Assembly: GCA_039881145.1 (NCBI GenBank)
Contig: JAYKKI010000090.1
Location: 9,031,501 to 9,095,500, forward strand
Origin: Druceiella hillmani
Taxonomy: Eukaryota; Arthropoda; Insecta; Lepidoptera; Hepialidae
Length of the DNA: 64,000 nucleotides
Direction: 5' to 3'
Positions 12,601-23,029 of the stretch are shown piece after piece. The notes under the pieces were generated by a model. The model had not been told where the DNA came from. It searched no databases and saw only the letters and a program-made list of their open reading frames with translations. The position numbers were made by a program, and so were the translations under genes. Positions within the stretch are counted from its first letter, which is position 1. Each line of letters starts with the position of its first letter.

Positions 12601-13530
12601 TTATTAGTCACGGTTGAAAATTCTCAAGACTATGAAGGTTTACCAATAACAGACAATTTTGTTTTAAATTTTACTTCATTTTTTTCCAAATACTTTTGGT
12701 TACCCAATGTCGCATAGGATAATTTATCTCTGTTTCATAACTAAGTAAAAGCGGTAATCGACAAGAAGAATACCATACCATTAGGTTGAAAACTGAAAAA
12801 CGCGCTTTTGTAAATTTTTCCATTTGTCAACGCAATGAGATGGAACAATCTTGAGAAAGTTTACTTGTAGGAAGAAAATAAAACTTGCGAAGACGTTTTA
12901 AGTAGGCATTCTGATTAATTACGAAAACTTGCTATCTACCCCAGAATTTATTAAACGAAGAAAGCCTCTTTTACCTTTATTTACTACACGTGTTTAAAAT
13001 AACTTTTTCAGTAATATAATTGATATAATTGACATTCTACGTGCTTTTTGGACGTTTTTCAAAATTAAACGAATTTACTAGAATGCATGAAATTACACGA
13101 TAAAATTAATTAAAACTCATCATTTTTATACGATCAAATTAATTATAATTTATTTCATTCTAATTACTTAAAGTTAAATGGTTAACGTTCTAGCACTATA
13201 ATTAAATAACAGAATGAATTCAAAATCAATATATTTTACTTTATCAAAAATTAGCAAAGTAAACTTTGATTTTGCATGAAAAATAAATGTTTAAACAACA
13301 TTTTAAACATGGGGTTCTTTCCTTAGCATATTTGCTTACACTCATTTTCGATTCATTCATTTAGTCGAATAATACATTTTTTTGAGTCTTATGATTTAGG
13401 AAAAACGATCATTTCAACAATTATATTTCGCATTCTTTAAGCAATTAAGATAGACAGAGAAATGGCAAGTCTAACCTGTATTTGTAAAATTAAAACATAT
13501 GTGTTGATAGCAATAAATACACTAACGAAC
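9620..13530. other. AT-rich intergenic DNA, no supported gene
   Basis: Nothing convincing was found on either strand. The 86-codon frame at 11974-12234 is low-complexity and unrecognised. Confidence 0.6.
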
Positions 13531-14031
13531 AATCATCATCATCATATATATTAATACGCTAAGGTTAAGATGTTACTCTCTCTTTTTAGAAAAAACCTCA
13601 CAACTAATCCACATAAATTATATATCATTTTATAGATAATTGCTTGCTCTACCGGCATCCACAACTAAAAAAAGTATTATTGCTATTGTTTTTGCAAATT
13701 AATTAATTATTAAAATTATATACACAAAACAGCAATGCTGCCATCTAACGGCTCAACGTCAATAAAATCGGTAAAATTTTTGTTTAATTTCAAATCCACT
13801 CACGTATAAATAAAGTGGCGCTTTAGCTCAATGCTTTTGATATTTGCGCCTCTATATGTCAATTTTAGTAAAATATTTGTTTGATCTGTCATCTGAGCTT
13901 CATAATGGAATAAAAACGTAATAAGCAGTGTGCAAAATTAGAAATGAATTGAATACCTGCTATCAATTTTGATTTATTAAATTGAGTTGAATAATTTATT
14001 TACATGATAATTACAAGAACGATAATATAAA

Positions 14032-14766
14032 ATGCCTAGGCGACGAACACTGGAAAATCAAACAGAAAGACGTCGAAGTAAGTCAGCCCGTAGTCGTGAA
14101 ACACCTGAGCAACGAAATATAAGACTTGCTAATTACCGTGAACGAATGAGAAAACGTCGAGCGTCAACTTCGAGAGAAAACTCATCTGTAACAGAACCAC
14201 TCCAAGAATCTTTACCAAAAAGACAATGTCAAAAACAATCACGAAGTCGTATAATCTCATCCAATACATATAAGGCAGCACGATTATTTAAGCTTGATCA
14301 TGAAGTTATTTCTAGTAATATTGGTCAATTAAATAATTTTTGCATACATTGTAGAGCGAAATTATTTACTTCAGAAATAACGTCTGGCACGTCATCACTT
14401 TGCTGTCATCAAGGTAAAATAAAATTAGATCCAATTGAAGTACCTGAATTGTTGAAGAATTTAATTATACGTAATGATACTAAGACTAAAAATTATCTTG
14501 ATAATATTCGTAATTTTAATAATGCATTGGCTTTCGCGTCAGTTATTGTTGATATGGTCAATATCCCTGGACATAGACCATATTGTTATAAAATCCATGG
14601 CCAAACCTATCACATTGTTGGTAGTTTGAGTACGCCATTAAATGACCCACCATCCTATGCTGGATTATTTTTATTAGATTCCAATGTTGCTTTAGATATT
14701 CGTATGACTCATCCAGGAAATAAAATTGTTCTGTTGAGATTATGCAAGAGTTACAAGCAATGTTAA
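14032..14766 (+). pseudogene. RepHel segment 1: N-terminal basic region and zinc-finger-like domain
   Basis: This frame encodes 244 residues. The first 75 are rich in Arg, Ser and Gln (an early RRR, then repeated ERMRKRR-type clusters), fitting a nuclear/DNA-binding leader. Around residues 102-130 is a Cys-x2-Cys then Cys-Cys-His arrangement, as in the zinc-finger-like region of Helitron proteins. The frame runs off into a short false tail. At 14734-14736 the family reading continues one frame over, with Glu-Ile-Met-Gln-Glu-Leu-Gln, so a single-base change separates it from segment 2, which overlaps it by 25 bp. Confidence 0.85.
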
Positions 14767-15908
14767 ATAGTGTAAACCCTTATGCTCAATTATTTACTTC
14801 TATGAAAGATATATCAGCGATTTCAGTGAATAATTTGAGTCTTAAATTTACTACTGATAATGCTTTTGATAGAAGAAGATATAACCGTCCATCAACTGAA
14901 GAAATTTCGGCTGTATTTGTATCCAATGACGGCGCTCCATCGGGAAAATACGATTTTATTATTTATGCTAAAGGTACAAATATTCTCCATCGAATATATT
15001 ATTTGAATCCTCATTGTGATCCTATGTGTTATCCACTTCTTTTTCCGTGTGGAGATTCTGGATGGAAACCTGGTTTGCCTCATGTTAATATCTATAGTAC
15101 TACTGTAAGAAATGTAATGACACAGTTACAATACTATTGTTATCGTATAGCAATGAGAGATGAATTTAGTATAATACATGGATCAGGAAAATTATTTCAA
15201 CAATTTGTTGTTGACAGCTACGTTAAAGTTGAAAGATCACGTATTGCTTATATAAAATCACATCAAAAAGAACTACGTGCTGAAAATTATAAAGGATTAA
15301 TAGATTTTCTGCGTAGTGATGCTCGAGAAAGGGGCTTTAAAACTGGAATCCCGGTTATTCTTCCATCTTCACATATTGGCAGCCCTCGAAATATGTTACA
15401 AAAATACCAAGACGCTTTGTCTATAGTTTCTCGATTTGGAAAACCAGATATTTTTTTAACATTTACCGCTAATCCTAAGTGGGAAGAAATAACTAATAAT
15501 ATTCAGCCGCATGAAAGTGTTGAAAATAGACCAGATTTACTATCACGAGTTTTTTATCTTAAATTAAAACAGCTGCTTGAAGATCTTTACCGAGGAGAAG
15601 TTTTAGGTGTTGTGCATGCATACGTAGATGTCATAGAGTTTCAAAAAAGAGGATCACCTCATTGTCATATGCTGCTTATTTTACGAGAAGACAATAAAAT
15701 TCGTGAAATTGATGAAATTGATTCAATTGTTTCAGCAGAAATACCTGACATAAACACAAATCCAAAACTTTACAATATCGTTAAGAAATGCATAGTTCAT
15801 GGCCCATGTGGTGATACTAATCTAAACTCTCCATGTATGAAAGATGGAATTTGCAGTAAAAAATATCCGAAAGATTTTATTGAAGAAACCAATTCGCCGA
15901 AAAAATAA
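14742..15908 (+). pseudogene. RepHel segment 2: Helitron N domain and Rep HUH motif
   Basis: This segment encodes 388 residues. The first 200 match the Helitron-like N domain in layout. Residues about 231-250 carry the Rep motif Phe-Leu-Thr-Phe-Thr-Ala-Asn-Pro. The metal-binding HUH motif is Pro-His-Cys-His-Met with histidines at residues 307 and 309 (codons at 15660 and 15666), preceded by Gln-Lys-Arg-Gly-Ser. These residues position the divalent metal for strand nicking. The first ATG is internal to the original protein, not a genuine start. The segment ends at a TAA reached after a frame change at about 15888-15897, where the family has a conserved Asn-Gly-Tyr-Pro/Arg-Arg stretch that is partly deleted here. 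Confidence 0.9.
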
Positions 15909-16350
15909 TGGTGTCTTTTTTAAAATTGGTAATAAAATAATTGATAACCGTTGGATGGTTCCATATAATCCTTACTTCAGTCTCAAATATCAAGCATACA
16001 TAAATGGAGAAATCTGTTCGTCTATAAAATCTTTTAAATATCTATACAAATACGTTTACAAAGGGTACGACTGTTCATCATTAATACTACAATCAACTTC
16101 TGATAACGATCAACTTATGAGTATTGATGAAACTAAAATTTTTTTAAATTGTCGTTATGTAAGCCCTCCGGAGGCTGTATGGAGCTTACATGAACGATCA
16201 CTGTATAACCGATCTCATTCGATTGAACGTTTACCCGTTCATTTACCAGAAGAACAATTGGTATATTTTTCCGTTGAAAATGAGAATTTTTCTTTTATTG
16301 ATAAAGATACAAAGCTAACCAGGATATTTCAAATTATGTCGAGAAGATGA
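15895..16350 (+). pseudogene. RepHel segment 3: Rep catalytic tyrosine region
   Basis: This frame reads Asp-Asn-Arg-Trp-Met-Val-Pro-Tyr-Asn-Pro-Tyr soon after its start, a strong Helitron signature. At 16033-16068 it carries Phe-Lys-Tyr-Leu-Tyr-Lys-Tyr-Val-Tyr-Lys-Gly, which contains the catalytic tyrosine pair of the two-tyrosine Rep (tyrosine codons at 16039, 16045, 16051 and 16057). The active residues are therefore preserved. An upstream ATG at 15844 in this frame belongs to overlapping DNA of segment 2 and is not a true start. The frame is lost again at about 16316-16328, and the next segment resumes in another frame. Confidence 0.9.
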
Positions 16351-17839
16351 AAATGCGGGCCAATTTTTATATTCCGAAATTCCAGAGCATTATGTATGGA
16401 ACAAAAATGTATGAAAATCACGAAAACGATTAACTAAATGTATCGGTCGTATTTTCACTGTTAAACCCCTTGATCAAGAACGATATTTTTTACGTATACT
16501 TTTATACCACGTTAAAGGTGCACAGAGCTATGAATTTCTAAAAACAGTAGATGGTAAAGTTTGGCCTACATTTCGTGATGCTGCTTATCAATTACATTTA
16601 CTCGACGACGATAACGAATGGCACCATTGTCTTGAAGAAGCTTCAGCGTTTCAAATGCCAAAAGAACTACGTCAACTTTTTGCCTATTTATGTGTGTTTT
16701 GTTATCCATCAAATATTATTCAGCTATGGGAATCGTTTAAAGACTTTTTATCAGAAGATTATCAACAGAATTATGACAAAGAAAATAGCTATAATTTAAC
16801 ATTAAGAGATATTGATAATCTTCTCAAACAACATGGAAAAAATTGTAGTGTGTTTGGTTTACCCGATTTTACAGTAACAGAACAAAACTTAATTGAATCA
16901 TCATCGACCTATAATCTTGATGGAGAAATGGAAAAAGGTCAAAAAGTTTTTTCACAATTTAATAAAGAACAACTTGAAATAGCTGATGAAAATTTACATG
17001 CTATTCGAAACAACACTAAACAATCCTTTTTCATTGACGGACCGGGAGGAACAGGTAAAACATTTCTATTTAAAGGATTAAGTCATATTCTACGAGGTAA
17101 AGACAAAATTGTTTTAGTTGTAGCTTGGACAGGTATTGCTGCTAATTTAATTGAAGGCGGGAGAACGTCTCATTCGCTATTTAAATTCCCAGTTCCTCTT
17201 TTAGAAACATCTGTATCTCAAATTCGTCCAAATTCTAAACAAGCTAATATCATTCGTAAATCATCACTTATTATATGGGATGAAATTTCCATGGTACCTA
17301 AACATGCTCTATCAGTATTAGATAAACTTTTGAAAGACCTAATGAATGTTCAATTACCATTTGGTGGTAAGACGGTAGTCTTTGGAGGTGATTTTAGACA
17401 GATTTTACCAGTTGTAAGACATGGAAATCGAACGTCAATAGTGGAGATTAATGTGAAAAATTCTTTTTTGTGGTCTTATATTCAAAAACGCCGTTTAATC
17501 CAAAATATGAGAGCAGAGAATGATATTGAGTTTAGTAAATGGCTCTTAGATTTAGGTAATGGTGATTTACCAGTTCATGAAGAAATATCACCCAACACAA
17601 TAAAAATTAATAAGGATTGTTATTGTCCAAAGGAAGATTTGATTAATAAAATTTTCGGCACTAATCCTATAAATGACACAAATATACAAGAGTTTATAAA
17701 TATTGCTATATTATGTCCCAAGAATGAAGATTGCAATTTAATTAATAATCAAATCGTTGAAACACTGATACTAAAACTTATTACAGTTCCGACTCAGTTG
17801 AATATGAAGACCAAAATAATGAACAACTCTATCCAGTAG
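16328..17839 (+). pseudogene. RepHel segment 4: linker and Pif1-like helicase core, with internal TGA
   Basis: The frame starts at about 16328 and meets a TGA at 16412-16414, in a Trp-Asn-Lys-Asn-Val-stop-Lys-Ser-Arg-Lys context where the family has Trp (TGG to TGA). It then runs open to 17839. The linker includes the Leu-Arg-x-Leu-Phe-Ala-Tyr and Leu-Trp-Glu-Ser blocks. The helicase has Walker A Gly-Pro-Gly-Gly-Thr-Gly-Lys-Thr at about 17039-17062, motif Ia Ala-Trp-Thr-Gly-Ile-Ala-Ala near 17125, Walker B Ile-Ile-Trp-Asp-Glu-Ile-Ser near 17268-17290, and Gly-Gly-Asp-Phe-Arg-Gln near 17385. The ATG at 16655 is only the first after the stop. The frame is lost at about 17765-17779. Confidence 0.92.
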
Positions 17840-18327
17840 AATTTTTAAATTCCATCAATGCTTCTGGTTTACCTCCTCATAAATTAACTTTGAAAAATAA
17901 TGCTATTGTTATTTTAATAAGAAACTTAAATGCTAAAGAAGGTTTAGTGAATGGTATTAGAATGGTAGTCCAAAAATTAAATGAATATAGTATTACAGCA
18001 ACGGTGATCGGTTCTAACAAAACTGTAATTATTCCAAGAATAATATTAATCCCTTCAGATCCTACTATTCCATTTAAATTACGAAGAAAACAACTACCAA
18101 TTAAACTTGCATTTGCTATGACCATAAACAAATTCCAAGGACAAACGATAGAGCGAGTAGGAGTTTTTCTGCCGTCACCAGTATTCACTCATGGACAATT
18201 ATACGTTGCCCTTTCTAGGGTTCGGGATTTAAAAAATTTAACCATATCAATTATAGAAAGTGACAAACAAATTGTTACAGATGAGTTTATCTACACTTCG
18301 AATATAGTTTATAAAGAAGTTTTGTAA
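17779..18327 (+). pseudogene. RepHel segment 5: helicase C-terminal motifs
   Basis: The family reading resumes at 17779 with Tyr-Tyr-Ser-Ser-Asp-Ser, then Tyr-Pro-Val-Glu-Phe-Leu-Asn and Gly-Leu-Pro-Pro-His. It passes through the Leu-Arg/Ile-Arg-Asn-Leu-Asn segment and reaches the SF1 motif V/VI region, with Thr-Ile-Asn-Lys-Phe-Gln-Gly-Gln-Thr and Leu-Tyr-Val-Ala-Leu-Ser-Arg-Val-Arg carrying the arginine finger. It ends at TAA 18325-18327. The match to Helitron helicases is strong up to the end, with no extra C-terminal domain. Confidence 0.92.
17877..18188 (-). other. Antisense open frame, not a gene
   Basis: A 103-codon frame on the opposite strand lies wholly inside the conserved helicase C-terminus. 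It is explained as a mirror of that coding region. Confidence 0.85.
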
Positions 18328-18394
18328 TAAAGAATAAATAAAATAAATAATTTTTGTAATTTTTTCAAGTGATAATTATTATTTTCTTATTTAA

Positions 18395-18420
18395 TGCGAA
18401 TTATTCGCACGGGTATCGCA
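18395..18420 (+). repeat. Upstream Helitron-type hairpin (inactive first terminator)
   Basis: The palindrome has arms TGCGAAT and ATTCGCA around one base at 18395-18409, followed by CGGGTATCGCATTT. It aligns with the true terminus at 18989, sharing TGCGAA, TTCGCACGGGT and CGC, but has ATTT where the working end has TAGT. It lies 64 bp after the gene's stop codon. Confidence 0.75.
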
Positions 18421-18426
18421 TTTACA

Positions 18427-18429
<3 letters not shown>

Positions 18430-18479
<50 letters not shown>
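18430..18479. repeat. (TA)n microsatellite
   Basis: A pure TA run of about 50 bp, directly after the first Helitron hairpin and inside the segment between the two hairpins. Confidence 0.95.
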
Positions 18480-18483
<4 letters not shown>

Positions 18484-18988
18484 TCTAAAAGGTGTTTTTT
18501 GATCGAGCGGCTTGATCTCTTTAACTACTGCACCAAAAAAAATAAATAATAAAAAAATTCGAAAAAAATCTTTTTGTAAATAAATAAATTAATTTTTATA
18601 AAAAAATGGCATGAGCGCCATTTGCGAGCGACGCCGCCGCGATGGCGCCGTTTACTGACAATACAAATGAATATTTCTATAATTGGGTCTGATTTAATTA
18701 ACATTTTTAACTAACTAAAATAAAAAATATGGAAAAAATTGAAAAAAAAGATATCTTTTTTATAAAAAAAATTAATTAAAAAATTGTTTTACTAAATCAT
18801 TATGAGTTGATCATTTATTTTTTTTTTTTTTAGAAAATACATTTGAGATGGCGTTTGGATCTGATCATATATTTAGTTACGAATATAAAAGGCGTCATCT
18901 CTAAACACTCTGTTGTAACTAATATGACAGCTGTGAGTTCATTTTCTCATGTGTAAATATTTATAATCTACCACGCAAATTGATATAA

Positions 18989-19016
18989 TGCGAAGACTTC
19001 GCACGGGTCACGCTAG
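18989..19016 (+). terminator. Helitron 3' terminus: hairpin plus CTAG
   Basis: Arms TGCGAAG and CTTCGCA with one central base (18989-19003) are followed by CGGGTCACG and CTAG (19013-19016), then T. This is the standard 3' end that stops rolling-circle transfer in Helitrons. Confidence 0.88.
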
Positions 19017-19035
19017 TATACATTTAATACGAATA

Positions 19036-19098
19036 AATCGAATGCATTTCAATGAACTTTACTTTAAAATCGAATGCATTTCAATGAACTTTACTTTA
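19036..19098. repeat. Perfect tandem duplication, 31 bp units, period 32
   Basis: Two identical units beginning AATCGAATGCATTTC at 19036 and 19068, 20 bp outside the Helitron 3' end. Confidence 0.95.
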
Positions 19099-19430
19099 GT
19101 TTTTGGATAAATAACGTTTAAGTGAAATTTTAATGTTGCATGTTGTGTAGTATATATACATAATATAGGAAGAATCTATATAAAATTTTGCCTAATTAAT
19201 TTATTTTCAAATGGTAATATAATTCTATATCTGCCACAAAAAGTCAGTTACATTAGCTAAGCTTGAGGCCCGAATCAATAGATTTGTAAATCAACACAGT
19301 AATAAGACACATTTTGTAATGATTATTGGTCCATCAATGTCGTCAACTTGAATTTTGAATAGAGATTTTTAAGGAATTTGTTCCTGATTGTGCAAAACAA
19401 AGGAATCAAATAGATATAATAACTTGCTTA

Positions 19431-19582
19431 TAGTTCGACTCTTCATCAGTGAGACACATTCAATAGTCCGATTTGCAACGTACCGCCGCCTGCATGAAAA
19501 TTTTGGTAGTTCGGCTCTTCATTAATACGAAACCTACAATATTCCGATTCTTGGCTCACCGCCGTCTGCAGGAACATTGTGG
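19431..19582. repeat. Imperfect tandem duplication, period 76 bp
   Basis: Two units begin TAGTTCG(A/G)CTCTTCAT at 19431 and 19507. Both contain a CACCGCCG or TACCGCCG(C/T)CTGCA block and end in TTTTGG or TTGTGG. A 61-codon frame across the junction is explained by this repeat. Confidence 0.8.
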
Positions 19583-22300
19583 ACTGAAGATTATTCATTT
19601 TGAGTGTACCTTTAGAGACTTAAAAACTTACACTTTTATGCATTCTACAGGTATTTGAAACTGAATGAATGTATTCTACACAAAGAAAGACTGAATAAGA
19701 AACCATTTAATACAATGTTCTAATATACATAAGAAGCGGTGATTTATATGCCTTTATTATATATATATATATATATTGTAATTATCACTTTTCTTCAACT
19801 AATTTCAATTTGGCAATTGGGCAATTATTACGAATTTTCGTAGTTATTTGCTATTATTATATACTGTTGTTTAGTTACTCGTATATTATATTGTTTAGTA
19901 CTTGTTGCTTATGTACTCTTGTTTAGTTACTCTTGACATTGAAATTTGGTAAACAGTTTATTATTGGTTGATTCCATGTTTTCTCAGTTCTTTTTTTTTT
20001 TAATTTAATAATAAATATAATAACTATAAGACGTTCAGAATATTAAAACAGCTCTGTAAACTGAGTATCTACGCTAATGTTCTACACATAAAATCGCATC
20101 GCAATATATCTAGTCAAGTTATAAACTAATATGGAAATATTGCGGTTTATATAAAGTAAATTGTAACGAATTAATAAGTGAACATTAAGTTAAGTGAACA
20201 TTAAGTATCGCGTAGGAAATTATATGTTAGTTAATAGGGATACCATTCTTTAAACAAATCTTAATAGACTCGTCGTTAATAGAACAAGACGGCATGTTAA
20301 AAAATTTAATATTAATATTTAGCCTCCTAATTTTGGAGAAAATTAACAAAAACAGCAACGAAGATATATTGCATGAATATGAATGGTATATCATTAGTTG
20401 TCGTCATTCTTCCTTCCAATATATGAAGCTATTACTTTAATATTAAAATATTGAAGATATTACTCTGTTACACATGTGTAAAAAAATTATTATAATTATT
20501 AAAAGCTGTTAAAACGTAATCAGAAATGTGCTAGTGCCAAAATAGGTAAAAACATTTAGATTGCGATAAATCATTAGCTAAATATGACATATGATAGAGA
20601 CAAGTTGTAAAATTACGTACTTTTCTGTTAGATAATATTGTATGCCATTTAATTATTTAATGATACTTTACGTCATATTTCACAAAAATTACGGAGCAGA
20701 CATCTTACTTAGTCACGTTACGTCATTATGGCGTTAAGTTATCACACGAAACTTGGTAGGTATTCTATTCGGCGTCACAAAGATACGTGTAATTTACATC
20801 AAATATAGCACATTAAATTTAAGATAAATGGAATTAATAGAACCTAAATATTGAGATAATTATGCTAAGTTAATATAAGTTATTCATAAATTTTTATCGA
20901 ATTATAGTTACCAATTTAATTATTTACTATATCAAAAAAAATTTTCAATTTTCTACCGTTCTTGTTTAAAATGTAGTCAATATACTCATGTATTAGGGTA
21001 TTTGCATTACATGTATTTGAATGCAGTAATTTTAATATCAACCTCTTTTCTTCGATATCGATATCATGGAACCATGGGATTTAGTATAAAATACTTACTG
21101 TTACATTAAATAAAAATTTTAATAATCGACCTTATGATTTGCCCACTTTCTTAAATTCTAAGTCTTTGCTTATCCAAAGATTCATACTAAATACAATGTG
21201 TTAACCATTTGAAATATTTCAAGATTATAATTGAGCTGTATTCTAAATGAAGTTATTATTGAGAACCTTATCGATGCAACCGGAGAGATATTAAGTAAAA
21301 AATCAGTAAAGCTCGAATCTGGCTTGCACATCGAGAGTTCTGTACCTTACGTGAAGTGAAGTTGCTTTAATTAAAATAAGTTATCAGTAATATGGACTTC
21401 CTAGCGTAATAAAATACCAAACGAAATCAATGAGTAGAAAGGACACGCATGTCATTTTGAATAATTAAAAAATAATTACATCTTGAATGATCTTTTCTCC
21501 AAATTTACGACGGCTGCTAAATATCAATTCATTTTATAATTTTAGGTTCAGTAGTTTTGGAAATAAGAGGGCGGGGTAATTTTTTGCTCGCTTTGTTTTT
21601 ATGTTAATCAAAAATTTGGTAATTTTTTAATTTGGTGATAACACTTATTTGCTAGCTACCAAATTAAGTTATAGTTTCTACTTTATAACATATTTGTAAA
21701 CCAAAATCACTGCGATTAAAAGGAATATAATTGCAATTCTCACATTAATAAGTAAGAAGTATAATTTTCCTGAAATTTTTAATTGCGAATAATACAAAAT
21801 ATGAGTTTATGTCACTAGAGTTTGACAAAGTTTTTATATTATCAAGTTCTAGTGACAGTTTGACGTCATTTTATAACGTAGAGTACGTGTACAAGAATCA
21901 AATTTAACTTACCGAGTGCCTGAGATTTCAACGCCTCTCTCAGCACTACTTCCAAAATTTGGAAGAATACTCTTTTAATTATTATACAATAATTTCCTTG
22001 AACTGAATTTTAACTAACTAAATGCTAAGGTGATTTATGTTCAATCCCAAAGTCACTTTATATAAAGATATAAAATGGTTTTTACCTTAGAGTCGCTTTA
22101 TAAAAGATATTTTTTTTATTGTTTCATTAGTTTTTTGGTATAAAACATACGCAAAAGGCCTCATTAAAATCATTTAATATCACAGCAAAAGCGTACAATT
22201 TTGAGGAAGCCTGAAAAATGAGTAATTTGTAAGAAACAACACAGATTTCAATTGATATTATTGATACACCTAAGAAAATTTATTTGAAAAGACATGTTAT
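19583..22300. other. AT-rich intergenic DNA, no supported gene
   Basis: Contains a short (AT)n run at 19756-19777 and a short tandem duplication of TAAGTGAACAT at about 20175-20206. The segment TTTTAGGTTCAGTAGTTTTG near 21540 looks like a dispersed-repeat fragment. No coding region was recognised. Confidence 0.55.
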
Positions 22301-22329
22301 TCATTCAAAAATTACATCAGTATAACAGA

Positions 22330-23029
22330 AGATAAAATTAAAAGGGCCAAAAGAAAGAAACCGTCAGCCAAATAAAAAAGCACTTTCTGAATAATTCTCT
22401 ACGATCTCAGAGAAAAATCATTGTTAAATGAACAAGATTCAGAGAATATGATCTTACAAAAAATTATATTCTCGACAAGGAAACAATTAAACTTCAATTT
22501 CAAAGGCTAAATTTCCACTATCACACAGAAGTCTTGCTCTGACCTTGAATTATTACTCAATGACAATCAGGATATTTAGCAGCTTGTTTGATATCTGAAC
22601 TCTAGATTATTAAAAACCTTCGTTACCAAAAAAATCTTTGAATTTTATAAATAAAACTAAATTGTTTACATCGCTGAAATGAGCAGAAAACAAAATATAT
22701 GAAGTCTCAAAGATTTATTAGGTCAACTGTCGGTAAACAGTGATCGTGAAACTGTCTTTGTTCTTTTTAAGTTGTATGGAAAGTACCAGAAAATTATTTC
22801 GGCATCCAAGAGAAAATGACCGAATACAATTTTTGTCATTAAATACATTCTTGCAAGATATTTTGGCAATTTTTTATGCTGCGTACGATCACCGGGTGGA
22901 TATGATAATAACCCAGCATGCCAAGAATTTAAATCTTATTTAAAAATACTCATTACTCACGCAAATATAAAAACACGCCGTAGGTGGCAACTGTATTTTT
23001 TTGTAACTCCAAAAATATTGTTGCAGTAG
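22330..23029 (+). pseudogene. P-element/THAP9-like transposase remnant
   Basis: The best part is 22862-23029, an open plus-strand frame of 55 codons. It reads Asn-Phe-Leu-Cys-Cys-Val-Arg-Ser, then Gly-Gly-Tyr-Asp-Asn-Asn-Pro, then Gln-Glu-Phe-Lys-Ser and Ile-Leu-Ile-Thr-His, ending at TAG 23027-23029. This fits the C-terminal block of P-superfamily transposases (Glu-Asn-Phe-Phe...Ile-Arg...Gly-Gly-x-Asn-Asn-Pro...Phe...Lys). A lysine-rich piece at about 22335-22400 and leucine-rich pieces to 22480 could be the coiled-coil region after a THAP domain, but several stops intervene. A different frame, 22740-22943, is open for 67 codons and may include adjacent transposase residues. No THAP finger or terminal repeats were seen. 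It is a recognisable but dead scrap. Confidence 0.45.

Larger units (their letters stand above)
14032..18327 (+). pseudogene. Helitron Rep-helicase (RepHel), broken by four frameshifts and one stop
   Basis: In working Helitrons one protein of about 1,400-1,500 residues nicks and ligates single strands through its Rep domain and unwinds DNA through a Pif1-like helicase. Here 4.3 kb, or about 1,430 codons, carries every domain in order: basic N-terminus, zinc-finger-like CxxC...CCH segment, Helitron N domain, Rep with HUH and tyrosine motifs, and helicase with Walker A and B and a C-terminal UvrD/Pif1-like block. Five disruptions break it: frame changes at about 14734, 15890, 16320 and 17770, and a TGA at 16412-16414 where the family has tryptophan. 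The pieces between are well preserved, so inactivation looks recent. The start ATG at 14032 is the first in frame and precedes a typical basic leader. Non-autonomous copies elsewhere might have used an intact relative. Confidence 0.93.
13533..19016 (+). mobile_element. Helitron, nearly full-length, with decayed Rep-helicase gene
   Basis: A rolling-circle transposon carrying a single Rep-helicase gene (14032-18327). The 3' end is clear: a 7-bp-arm hairpin at 18989-19003, nine bases, then CTAG at 19013-19016, followed by host T. The 5' end should begin TC after an A. The candidates are the four TC dinucleotides in the ATC repeats at 13533-13543, just before ATATATTAATACGC; I give the first, so the start is uncertain by about 10 bp or more. 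No terminal inverted repeats or target duplication are expected for this class, and none were seen. No OTU, endonuclease or other extra domain was found, so it looks like a canonical Helitron rather than a Helentron. A second, related hairpin at 18395 suggests a composite 3' end. Confidence 0.85.

Noticed and set aside
16655..16657. ATG as start of a separate helicase gene
   Set aside because: The family reading continues upstream in the same frame through a TGA at 16412. The ATG is simply the first one after that stop.
17877..18188. 103-codon minus-strand open frame
   Set aside because: Mirror of the conserved Helitron helicase C-terminus.
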